Shown: positions 10,201-22,159 of the stretch, one piece after another
How the letters are laid out: the number at the start of each line of letters is the position of its first letter
How positions within the stretch are numbered: position 1 is the stretch's first letter
Assembly: GCA_003344405.1 (NCBI GenBank)
Contig: NOWV01000080.1
Location: 248,001-312,000 of the forward strand
Length of the DNA: 64,000 nucleotides
Origin: Trichoplax sp. H2
Lineage: Eukaryota; Placozoa; Uniplacotomia; Trichoplacea
Direction of reading: 5' to 3'
The notes under the pieces: model-generated
Seen by the model: only the letters and a program-made list of their open reading frames with translations
Databases searched by the model: none
What the model was told of the DNA's origin: nothing
Position numbers and translations under genes: made by a program

Positions 10201-13200
10201 GAAAGGTATGAAATCGCATACTGGAGAAGTAAAATCAAAGACGACATGCTTTTTGCCTTGCATAACAGTAACACAATGACGGTCACCATGACTTGCACGT
10301 GCCATACCACCAGAGAAGATGATGTATGGATCACTAAAATTGATTAATTAAGTCATTAAAATGCGTGCATTCGGTGTCGGTAAGTATGAATACATTTAGC
10401 ACATTACTACAAATGCTCCTGAAATCTACCTATCAGAAGTTGCCCAAGCAATTTTATTGATAGCTTTGCAGGGAAATGGTCCATAAGGGGTCGATGGAGG
10501 ATGTTCTGGATTAGCAGGGTCGTTAACATTCCATACCGCGAAACTGCCATCATTGTGAGCTGAGATAAATTGTGTACCACTTTTATGCCAACACAAAGAT
10601 TCCAATTCCTGCATAATGAATAACTATGGTAAAATCTGTGGTAGAATAATGGTAAAATTTTCATGGAGTATTTACCAAGGTTCCCATGTAAACATGGACA
10701 ACTTCTTTTCCAGCAAGGTCATACAATGCAACAAAGCCACGATTATACCCAACAAGGAGCTATAATATTCAAAAATACAGCAATATGAATAAAGCTATAG
10801 GCTACATCCGATACTTCCAAATAAAGTCACTCGATTTTGGAACCAATTGTATATATCATATATATGTATAAATTAATATAATTTTAGTAAGTTACCTGAT
10901 TGCTATCAGATGGATTTTGAGTGATAGATTCAATAGGACCAGGGTTGACTTTATTATCATCAGATACACTACAACAAAGAGCAAATAACAAATAGAATGT
11001 TACCAATTTTAAATAATCTACTATTAACATAATCTAATACGATTATAACAATTATAATAATCAATAATATCATTGATTATTACTTTTGCAATACAGCATC
11101 TTGGTGAATAAGTGGATCTTCAACTAACGTAAGTTCGGCAACATCAAAGTCATAGATATTACCAGCATCAGTGCCGATGTACAAATGCTTAGCATCTTCA
11201 TCTAAACAGCAAGCCGAGATTCTCTTCAACCTACTAAATACGTGCAAACAATTTTTTAATAATCCTATTCGGACAAAATAAAACAACACCAAATATCTAT
11301 GCACTTCAATATCATAATAAGTAGCAATAGCGAATGTATTATCAACAGCATGAAATTATACTAGGTGGTAAAAGTTCTAAAATTTGAGTTAGGTTATATT
11401 AGAATAAATTACTACTACTGGATCTAATTAATTATAAAATTAACATACTTTCCGTCTAAAAGGTATCTCTTCGTTTCTCCTAATTGTGATACTTGATTTT
11501 CGGTATTTATTTCCCACATGCATATCATATTATCTTCACCAATACTGATTATACGTCCCTGGTAACAATCATGCAATACAACACTTTTATCATCCAGTAC
11601 ATAACTAGAAAAAATATTCTAGAATAAATATGATCGATGCTATAATATTGATTCAGAAATGTAAACGTCATATCATTTAATAGTATCAAATAATTCGATC
11701 TTTTCCTATTATTTAAAATTAATTGTTGATAGCAAAAATGGAGTTAATGACGTTTTACAGATATTTACGGGTACAAAGTACAAATTATAACTCATTCCTA
11801 GTAAAGTCAATCTGTATCATGTCTGTCAGTTATATTAAGTAAATTGAATATATCTTTTACATCGTTCACTATTCAAGTTTCGGATATACAACATTTTCAA
11901 TTAATCGACTCTTGAATAACGTCTGTTACGCTATAGCTCAACTACTGTAAATTGGATAGTGCATAAAATAAAATAGTTTTTATCATGAATATATAACGAA
12001 TCTTAAACTAAAGCTTTTCGCTAGCGTACACCCCAAAATGTCAAATCGACTTTTAAAGTACATAACTTTTCCTTCATTCCATTATATTAACAGTTAATAC
12101 CTTCAGTATTTTAGATATATCAGTATCATATTATCTATTAGGAGCCATCGATAATCAATCGACGATTGATAAAACACTAAATTGTGATAGGGTTATGATC
12201 ACCGCAGATATTTACTTTATCCATGATAATTATTTTCGTAGCTTGTAACAAAGGTTAAGTGATGTTTAGCAACGTTGTACAAGTTGATAGCACGGCATAA
12301 TATTAACATCCTTCATAATATAATATGAAAGAATTAACAATGATAACAACAGTAAATTACATTGAGAGGATTAAAGAATCCAAAAGTAAAAGAATCACAA
12401 AAAAACAGTGGACAATGAATGGACTAAAATTTTTAACATAAAATTAAAATACTATATAAAGATCAGAAACCTACACCATTGGGTCTTCCAAATCCATGTA
12501 GGTCTCTGATGTATGTGTATGACGATGAATATCTATTGTAGAGCTATACTGCAGTCAGTTTGAACAAGTAGCTTTCTAAATAGTTTCATTGTAATATACG
12601 TAGAACTGTATTTCACGTATATAGACTAGTACCGAATATCGGTTTAACCCTACTTGTCTCTATGGAAAAAATATTACATTATTTCATCACCAATTACTGT
12701 AATTACAGGGAGTGCAGTACCTTCGCTGATATCGGTCATTGCTCAAGTCTAATCGTAGAATTATTCATCATAGAAATAAACTGTCATTTGTATTAAGCAT
12801 GCTATCGAAAAGAATTTCTTATTATTACTAACTAGCGAAACACGTAGAAATTCCACGGAATAAAGGCTAATTTTACGTTATTATAGACAGTTAAAATCGG
12901 TAGGGGAACCCCTGAAAATTCCACAGAATCTAATCCAGCTTTAAGTTGTACTAGACAGTCAGAATGCGGTTTACTAACGGTGTGACACACGACTAATCGC
13001 ATTAAATATGATTTGATGATTATTGATACTAGTCGGACCCACGCTCGTTCTACTTCTACTGTACTTTTTAATCAAGTATAAATTGATTACGGATACACAT
13101 CAATAGCCGAAAAAGATATAACATACTAAAGTCAATATCCATCGCTACCACAGCAAAAGTATTGTAAATATATATATATATAGATATAGGTAGGTATGAA

Positions 13201-16200
13201 TAGTAGATTTGAATATTTTTAGTGGTTGGGCGTTAAGCATTTTTCGAAGTAATGCATGTACTTTTCTTTATCAAGGGCGGTGGTGCCCTTGATAAAATAC
13301 TACGCCCCTACAAGGCACCCACAGTGCTATAGAAGGCAAACGGCAAAGACAAACGACGGGTGATCATCGTTGTACTAAATTCTCGTGCTGTATCTGTTAT
13401 TAATCCATACTGAAATTGGGGATTAGTACAATAGAATAAGACGATAACATAACATAGATACACGTCATTACATGAGAATGTAATTAATAAGGGTGTTGCG
13501 CTAATTAATCTTTGGATGCAAAACGTTTTACCTCGTTTACCATGGATAAATAATTCATGCGAACAGAATATCTCAGGGGCAGAGTCAATTGTCAGGTTTA
13601 CAACATACACTTGTAGTACTGTACTTTTCCACTACAATTTGCTAATTCATCTTTCTTTTAGACAGGAAGCCGTAGTCACTGGCGTCACTGATAACAGCTT
13701 TTCTTCTAATGTTATTATGTATGTAACAATAGCAATCTTCTTTAACGATTAGGCTACAATTATTACTAGACTTTTAATAATATTTTCTACTTTATTAACG
13801 TCAAGCCACATGCATACCATCCTGAATTGCAATGCGATCACATCTAGAGATGTCAAGTAGGAATCGACATTTTATAGAAGTCGTGTATAATAATATCTAC
13901 AGTAATCAGCTAGTATAATTCTCTTAAGCTAAGTAAAAATATAGATTTCAACTTTTCGTTCAGTATAAATCTACAGAGTACCGGAAATCACTCTCTAAGA
14001 TGCAATACAGTGACATTAGCAGTATATAATGATCATTAATATCGTTAGTAAAAAAAGCAAAGATACCTAACGTATACATAAGTTAAGTTAAAATTTGATG
14101 GCTTGAAGTTATCTAATACAATCTGATAAGTGAAACGTATAATTTTTAGCTGATATCAGGTACTGTAGATACATGCAACAAAGGATTAATGTAGGAAACT
14201 TTCAAAACATATTATACAGTATATTCGTTAAGATTACTCTGAATGATACTGGATTATCAGTAATATGACTTGTACCTATTAACATTTATAACTTTGTACG
14301 ACCATTCGCATGAAATTACGCACACAAACGAGATAGCAGTTAGCGAATAAGAAATAAATTCAATATCAAGTACGAAATAAACTTGGGATTTATGAGAGAT
14401 ACATTATTAGAGTTAGATCCTGTTCGTCAAGAAATGAGGATTAAAATTTTAAAATTCACAGTCTCGACGTCTATTTAATGTATCCCTCCCTCCCTCTAGG
14501 ATTGCTGGTAAGGAGAATATTCAACTTAATGATATAAACCTTACTAATAATAAATACGATAGCATTACAATAACAGTACAAAGCATTGCAAGTAAATCAA
14601 TCGTAACGTTCATTTCATCAATACGTTACGCCAATTATAATGTGGGAGGGAGGTAGATGACAGATGCCACTAAAAACAGGCTTCCCCTGTCGAAATACGC
14701 ACGCATTATTAACCCTAAATAACATGCACACTTTGCATATCACAAATATTTTCATTTTCAATGTTTGATTTCTTCTCCATAACATAATCGTTTCACGCGA
14801 AGCAAAGATACCCGCTTTATCAATAAAAACAACAATCATATCCATAACAGAAATAATCTAATTTTTTCAACAATTTATCGAGATTGAAGTTTATTACCGA
14901 TAGTACTGTATTGGACTCTACTGTAGTTCCTACATGATACAATCAGCTATAGCTGTTATTCTCATTATCGGCCATCAAATTATAGTAAACAAATTGAATA
15001 CCAAACCAACTGACGAAAACAGACTTGCCCTCATATTGATAAACTATTACTATGTGTACATAATTCGTAATGGTCATATTTTATAGGTAACTAATAAAAG
15101 AAGCACTAAAATACAATGTCGTAGTCTTATCCATATATGGTTATTCCTTATCCTTTTCATCGGTAATACATGCATGCTATCAACACATACTTTAATCGGT
15201 TAATAGGATAACGTAGGGCATAGGTATGAATACATGTAGGAAGTTTATTAGCCCAAAGAACTTGAAAAATTTTTTTTTGAATGCTGACAGACTACCCGTA
15301 GAGCGTATGTTTTGAATTTTTGTCCTTCATCCCTTTTATCTTATAAATTGAATTTCATAATAGCGTCTCCAAGAAGTAATCGATTCAATTAAACGTATGG
15401 TAATAGTAACTATTATCGGCCGAGTCAAACACGTAGAATTCGTTCGATCCGTTAACACATTTGTAATATCTAATTTCTCGACGTAAAAATTTTTATCTCT
15501 CTGACGTGGTCACGTTTATCGAAATCCAACAATTAAACGTTTCCATTCTTATTTTTCATTATAAGTATAATAGAATAGTACAGTTACTTTCTACATATTT
15601 ACTCTAGTACTTACTTGTCCTGGCAAAAAGAACAAATGTGTGATCACCACATCGCTCATGTGGCGAACTGTAAATTCGACTCCAGGTTGGCCATAACTGT
15701 AAAGGCAATTAAGGATACATAATCGAAAAGAAGCGATACAACAACAAGTAAAAAAATTAAGAAAGCAAGTACGTTCCTAGTATCTCTATCAAGTAGTCAT
15801 ACTATACAGTACATTATTATACAATCCACAAATGATCATTTAATATAAAACTTGGTCATGATTGTTCGGAGCCTAACCTCTAATTTCGATTAAATAGAAG
15901 TACATTTTCGAGGTGTACAAAGTTAATAATAATCTCATCCTACAGGAGATGTTTCAGACACTTATCAGCAGCATCATACGAATGTCAATATCCCGACTAT
16001 AACATTCCGTGAAATTGTACATGCTTACATATCTAATTATGAGATAGTGCCTTTCCATCCTATTTCACTAGAAGGATATATTTTTGCCCTGTAACATTTA
16101 CAGCATTACGCTTTACTACACCTCGTTAACTACATTGAAATTATTGATAACGCAGTACCAGGGAGTGCTGTTAAAAATAGTACAGTATTACAACATGAAC

Positions 16201-19200
16201 AGTTTCAAAGATAATTTATGTAATCATCTTATACGCATATAGTTTTAGCCTTTAGTATCATCATACAGCACGATCTTCAAATAGCAGCAGGTTCATTTAA
16301 TTAATAAAATTGTAAAATAACTTTCCCTAATGATAGTTCATCTTACTAGGATAATAAATGTAGTAGTATATAATGTATTACATGATGAATAACGATCTTA
16401 AAACAATACAGTGCATCTTTACAATTGGGACTACGCCGTAGGCTTTTAAAATTTTACCTATAGGTAAAATGCAAAGAACATCGTTCAACTATCCTTAAGC
16501 GGCTTTTAAAATTTTACCTAGCTTACTACACTATAACTTAGCGACACATGGCTTACTATTTTCGAGGATCAACTCAAGTAGCAACGTCGGACTACAATGA
16601 AAAGATCAATACAAAGTACTATGTAGGATAAAAATGTCGGGCAATTAATCGCGTCATCATAAAAAAAGAGAAGTTCCACTAGAACTATAAGACACTCGTT
16701 GAATAGTTTAAATCCACCAAATTTGACTTAGCATTATATACTGTACGTTACTATTCAACTCGTCATATAAAATTTCAATACATGGAAAATTACACCGTAA
16801 TAATCACGATAGTAGATAGCAAAAGAATTCTTCAAATTCAAATTAATGCATCTATCAATTGAGTGTATGCTACCTATGCAGTTAATAATACTACTGTACA
16901 CATCAATGCTTGCTGCAAGTAAATTCTTTCAAGAAATAGGTCAACAGATTCATTTGAAATTTTCCCCTTTGATATTAGTAACACTGATCTTACGATTGGC
17001 GCATAATCATTCCTTAGAATTTAGTCAAGATACAGTAAAGCAGACAGCGAAAAATCTTGTGCGTACTCATAGTTTGCGTATCACTTGAACTCTATTGTAG
17101 AAGTGTAAAGCATTTTTTTTTTATTTCATCGATTAGTAGTCTAGCAGCATAAAGTACAGTAACCATTTGGCCGGTTTGGAGTCTAGAAAAGGCTAGATGA
17201 AAAATGGGGATGTAGAGAAGTAGTGCAGATAAAATGATCGCTAGGTGATTTTAACTGATGTACGATTGCCGACGATTCAGTATTTAGCAAGGCGATCAAG
17301 TTTAAAGCGAAACTATTTGTACTACAAATATGTAAAACAACTCATTTTGTATTTGTTTAGGAGTGAACAGCATTATACACACATAGCCGTGTGCCATATG
17401 TTCGAATCTCTGAATAGGCGTAAAATAATAACTACCGTATCATGGATTTTTGTCATCGCTATTACTCCATTGCACTCCCTTTTCAATGTCTACTTAGTCC
17501 ATTCTAGTGTATGATAGGGAACTGGCTTAATGATCTACATCATTTTCAATACTGGAAACTGCAACTGCGGAGCCTTTCGACTACAATAGTAGTACAGTCC
17601 AAAACTGCAGACTAGTATACAAAGTGGATGAATAAATGCTACTGAGTGTCGCCATGTTTAAATCATTGTTACGAGTAATTATTGAACACTATAGCGTAAT
17701 GCTCCACCCATCAATACCATTCAACAGTCTGCAAGTTGAGTGACGACTGACTAGATCGAGAATTATCCGTTCAAACTAGCTAGTAAAGCCTGCAATTTTC
17801 AATCAATACATGACATATCGTAGTAGTATGCTTGTCGGTGGAAAACTAACCAGTCAAAATCAGCCTACTGTATACGAGCAAATAGGTGAAGGATGCCAAT
17901 GTAAAGGTCAACAACGTTGGAAAGGAATCATTAGTGAGTACTCTACTAGACAGCATTGTGTAAACATCAGTCATAGGATAAGATATAGGACTAATCTAGT
18001 CAAAGAACATTGAATGATTGGTCGATCCCAACCGGATACTGTCGATGGATTAGAGTATTTGTCTTCAAAGTCCCTGACTAGTATGATGATAAAGAAGCTC
18101 CTACCCCAAAATGACAATCCTACATCAACATAAGAAAAACGAATCTGTGGTATGAACGTCTACTATTCGCCATGATCTAATCAACAAAACAATTATTTAT
18201 GGACAAATGCTTTGTTCAAATTCAGTCAACTTGTTACACTAGTGAACTAGTATACAGTATCATGTATCGTTGATGTTGTTTGCTGAAAAATGAATATTAC
18301 TGTGGTCCATTGATGCAGTGAATAGACTATTATTGTATACTATAGGTTAGGATACACCCTGATTACTCCATTTTGAGTTCCAATGGCCAGCAATCGCAGT
18401 TTAGGATCATAAGCGATGGCGCTTGGGCGATGAGGGAAGCCAAACTGCACCGTCTATAATAGTAAAAACAAGAGTGCAAACTTTGATTAAAATATGCATT
18501 AAAACAACCAACATAGCAAGTTTGACCGACTGTTTGGTATCCAATTGGATTGTAAACGTGTAGACTATTTACGTGTTTCATTCATGCAAAAAAAAAAAAG
18601 AAAAGCCAAACGAATGTAGCAATATAAACAGCAATCTAGTGGTGACTGTATTGGCAGTCCAAGTCAATTCTATTTCTTCTACAGTACTTCCTGGCCTATT
18701 CTAACTGACAACAGTAGAGGTGCATGTTCCCCCAAAAAGAAATGAGACTTCCATCACGCAGAAAAATAGTCCTGATTGATTGACATGAACTTATGATTCA
18801 TTCAAGACCGACAGCACAGTCATATGACGTGTAAAATGGCTGCAGGAAAACAAAAATGAATTTCAAGAGATTGTAAAATGGATTTTGATTTTATACATTG
18901 AATCATCATTGCAAAGAGCAATGAATGTCAATGCTATCTACCGTTTTATTTCATTTTTTTTTTTTTTTTCTAGTCTACAAGTACAGAAGAAAACGACTAC
19001 GGCCAAAGGCAAGCAGACTGTAGTGGCCGCGGTAATATGTGTAGTATGGAATATTACCATTGGTGATGCTCGTGTGGTCTAGTGAAGAACGAACGGCCCT
19101 TTGATGGCCGGTTTCTGTCATGAAAGAGCACGATCTTGCAAAGGTTGACGCTGGAATGTTGCCCGTGGTAGTCTTGACGTCAGTCGAGTATGTACCATTG

Positions 19201-20620
19201 TCGTGTCCAGGACTAGACACTATTGTCTATAAGTGCTGAGTCAAGTGCTATGGCTCTACGGTTTAATACTACTAGGGTGCCACCGTCATGTCCAATATTG
19301 CATCATTGGACCCGGTTATAGACAGACAGAAACAAGTGCAGTGATTTGCTGAGGAAGAAAAATAGGTGCAGTACGGACGGAATGGGATCGATCTTCTCCA
19401 GCGTCACCCTACATGGTTTTGGTTCCAAAGCACGATCGATCGGTACAGTACAGTACTGCGAGAAGTGAAGCTACGACATGTCGTTCAAGGTGGACGTTCA
19501 CTCCGAACGACTGTAGGTAGTGCCGGCGCAGACAGACAGTCCTAGAGTAGCTATTGTCTGAGAATGTGCACTCTGTACAAGCACCTTACAGTGCGCTAAA
19601 ATAACTGTAAGCAAAGCAAAAGGCATAGCTCACTTTCCTTTCCGATGCACGCCAAAGTCGTTGATACAGTACGTCCATACTTGAAAATCAGCAGTATACG
19701 TGTAGAGAATGTTCACTTTCAACTCCTAATCCCTGATTTAATCAATTAAGTCTGCCCTTCAAGGTCGCACCAATCGACACTACTACTGTCCAGTGTCTAG
19801 TGTACACTGTACAGTAGTAGTGTCAATCAATAAATAAATAAAATCAATCTGTGATAACATAAATGGAAAACTGTGGCCGATCCAATATCACTGTTATCTT
19901 ATCTTGGCGCTGATAGTAATTTACAAAACAAGATGCAATCCATAAAATAAATTGAAAAACGTTTGACCTCTAGCCAACGCAATCATCAAGCACTTCTAAC
20001 TCTGCGTGACTTTATCAATTGAAAGGGGGGAAAAATACTACAGATCCAAAAGTGCATCCAGGCTACCTATCCAGAAAGACAGGATGACTCCAACTGGCAA
20101 GACTACATACTGCATAACACACTTTGTTGTAGTTTAGTAATGGTCCCAAAATAACACTTCATGACTACATCACAGACGATCGCAATTGGAAATTGATTAA
20201 GGCACCGCTATAATCAACGAGACTTGAACATCAATCAAGATACAAGGCAGAATTATCGGACGATTATTAAGAACCGCAACTATATCTTGGACGAGGATGA
20301 TAATCAATCAGGCTAAAATGCAGCGTGGAATAAAATACACCTTATTCAACAATACCAAGTTGTCAGCATTCAAACTGAATCAAACTACTATCTTTATTCA
20401 TTATCAACGTGTAAGCTGATAAAACGTTCGAAAAAGCAAACTTGACTACAGTCAGCCCGCCAAAAAAATCTCTTTTATCCCAATAAATAATCAATTAGAA
20501 AAGAAAAGCATGAATATAATTCATCGATCTTAAACTTACTTTTTTGAAATTAAAATCCTGGTCTCGTTTTTCCTCGTTAGGAGTTGACAGACCAATTAGG
20601 TCGCGCAAAAATCGAAACAT
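7276..20620 (-). CDS. LLGL1: Lethal(2) giant larvae homologue, cell-polarity scaffold
   Basis: Nineteen coding exons on the minus strand: 20540-20620, 18356-18453, 15615-15696, 11449-11558, 11084-11230, 10896-10968, 10676-10759, 10430-10608, 10179-10333, 9488-10083, 9164-9336, 8969-9057, 8508-8858, 8297-8407, 8136-8191, 7944-8040, 7569-7863, 7452-7479, 7276-7338. They join in phase to 955 residues (human LLGL1 about 1064). Family hallmarks seen: [74 protein letters not shown] and HRAPIVDV. The basic aPKC-target segment [20 protein letters not shown] sits at about residues 637-656. In other animals LLGL is a double beta-propeller protein that binds aPKC/Par-6 and myosin II at the basolateral cortex; phosphorylation here releases it from membrane. 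The start codon opens the first exon with the expected MFRF. Tomosyn is the nearest paralogue, but these motifs favour LLGL. An ATTAAA variant signal lies at 7229-7234. Confidence 0.96.
13267..13296. repeat. Perfect 12-bp hairpin in LLGL intron 3
   Basis: TTTATCAAGGGC (13267-13278) and GCCCTTGATAAA (13285-13296) are exact complements around the 6-nt loop GGTGGT. It is isolated within the 4-kb intron between LLGL coding exons 3 and 4; no surrounding element is evident. Confidence 0.8.
15697..18355 (-). other. LLGL intron 2 with U12-type splice signals
   Basis: On the coding (minus) strand the donor reads GTATCCTAAC, matching seven of the nine positions of the U12 consensus GTATCCTTT. The 3' end contains TATCCTTAATTG, close to the U12 branch site TCCTTAAC, with the branch A about 12 nt before the terminal AG, as U12 introns require. 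The splice joins IR to VYGQPGVEF in frame. Confidence 0.5.
16441..16520. repeat. Exact 20-bp direct repeat plus 20-bp palindrome in LLGL intron 2
   Basis: GGCTTTTAAAATTTTACCTA occurs at 16441-16460 and again, identically, at 16501-16520. The first copy runs into a perfect 20-bp palindrome, ATTTTACCTATAGGTAAAAT, at 16451-16470. Confidence 0.85.
19776..19824. repeat. 49-bp nested palindrome in LLGL intron 1
   Basis: Outer arms GACACTACTACTGT (19776-19789) and ACAGTAGTAGTGTC (19811-19824) are exact complements. Inside them CAGTGT and ACACTG pair again around CTAGTGT. The inner part ends in GTACACTGTACAGT, the pentamer style seen elsewhere in the window. Confidence 0.75.
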
Positions 20621-20759
20621 GATCGGCCAAAGTGGTGTTGCGATTCAACTACCGTCTAACAAGAGATGCAGTAACTGGTAGGTTGGGGTATGCGTGCAAC
20701 GGCTTTTTACACAGTAGCGTTGGTAGAATAGTGCCAATTTTGTAGCTCACACTGTTGTC

Positions 20760-21470
20760 TCCAGCGCTAGGCTCCCACTACAGTACAATAATAACGACGT
20801 ACCAATGGAAAAAAGCCCTCCTCTGACGTAGGATCTACTGTACTATACTTTCCACTAGGGTCTTTTATAGCGTACAGTACATCATGTTGAGCTAGGAACA
20901 AGCTATTGTTCCCAATCGGACTCTAGAAAATTGTCCATCAAAGCGCGTGCTTTGTAAAAAAAAAGTGTTATTTCTTATTGTAATTAATAACCAGTGCATA
21001 TTTCATGTTTTTTCGCCATCTATTATGACTTCCTCCTCCCCTCTCCATGACGGTTTGTTCATACTCCACAAAAATGCACGTGATCCACAAAAGTGCTCTC
21101 GTCATTCTTGAAATCTCCCACATTGTTAACCAATCAACAGTCATCGCGACTGAGTAAACTTTCAAAAGATTGCTGGGTTTTAAATGTTGTGACGTCAGAC
21201 CGGTCAAGACCTTGGACTTTTAAATACACACACACTGTAGACAGTCATGGACTACGAGATGTACACAGAATATCCATCATACTGGACGACCTATTTCGAC
21301 AGTACAGTGTCAACATCGAGCAACGTTGATTACTTTCTACGAGACCTGACTTTCTACCTTGCTGTTGAATCCAACAAATCGCTCAAATCTTCATTTAAAA
21401 TGTCTCCCAAAGTACATCAGTGTGTGCCACTTGCTTGACTCATGACTGAGTCATAACGTGAACAACGCTA
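20760..21470. promoter_or_regulatory. LLGL 5' flank with GTAC pentamers and TGA(C/G)TCA sites
   Basis: Upstream of the LLGL start codon (20620, minus strand) are repeated TACAGTAC, TACTGTAC and GTACAGTAC words near 20782, 20828, 20872 and 21300. The first two TGA(C/G)TCA sites of a larger cluster follow at 21436 and 21447. No TATA box is obvious, so the transcription start is not placed. Confidence 0.35.
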
Positions 21471-21518
21471 TACTCATCCAGTTTTATGAGTCACTATTGT
21501 GAATCATAAGTTGACTCA
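21436..21518. promoter_or_regulatory. Cluster of four AP-1/bZIP-type TGA(C/G)TCA sites
   Basis: Exact heptamers at 21436-21442 (TGACTCA), 21447-21453 (TGAGTCA), 21487-21493 (TGAGTCA) and 21512-21518 (TGACTCA), four in 83 bp. A fifth lies at 21985-21991. This heptamer is the classic Jun/Fos-type bZIP site. The cluster lies about 820 bp upstream of the LLGL start codon. Confidence 0.45.
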
Positions 21519-21869
21519 CGTCAAATGAACTCCACACTCAAGTCAAAATCAAGCAAACTCGGCTGTCCATCACCGCTATGATGGACGCTAGTGTACCATC
21601 ATGTTCGAGCGGCTAAGCATGATCCAACGGGCAGTAGAAACTGACGCATGAAAGTAGACTGATTTACCAAAGCAATCTTCAATAGCAAAAATCACTGGAC
21701 AACAGGTTCATACAATACTATTGAAATAAGAATGGGCTGCAATTGTCCATTTCACTTTCTTCACTTGTTCTTGACAGTAGCTGTCAATTCATGATGAAAT
21801 GATTCTCAGTGAGTCCACCATTCACCAGCAATGCCTGCCAGTGACGGTAGCGAGTAGCTACCGAGATGG

Positions 21870-21952
21870 ACTGTATTGTTATACAGTGTACTCTACAGTG
21901 TACAGTCTACAACTGTACAATGTACATGGTACTGTACTGTACACTGTACAAT
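21870..21952. repeat. ACTGT/ACAGT pentamer block
   Basis: A dense run of ACAGTGTA, TACAGT, CTGTACA and ACTGTACTGT words made from the pentamer ACTGT and its reverse complement in both orientations. A small perfect hairpin (CGGTAGC / GCTACCG, 21845-21863) immediately precedes it. Confidence 0.7.
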
Positions 21953-22159
21953 AGATGTCAAGTCAAGTGCACATTCGTGACTCGTGAGTCATTCTTGTGC
22001 TTTCGGAGATCCGGACGTACTGACTCGCTCTTTCAAATCATTGATTGCTGTAGAGCTATTGTGGGCATCTTATGTACAATATTTAAAATGAAAGAAATAA
22101 ATGAACTTAAATCTCACATTATATTAGCGATTTCCGGATATAATGTCATTTGACGCTAT

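Noticed and set aside
11559-11604. Extension of LLGL exon 4 to an AG at 11605
   Set aside because: The frame breaks when joined to exon 3; the acceptor at 11559-11560 gives GQGRII, matching the family's GQGRLL.
17380-17420. GTTCGAATC resembling a tRNA B box
   Set aside because: No A box at the right distance and no cloverleaf can be drawn.
17245-18013. Two open frames of 67-89 codons in LLGL intron 2
   Set aside because: No domain resemblance, no splice partners; consistent with chance.
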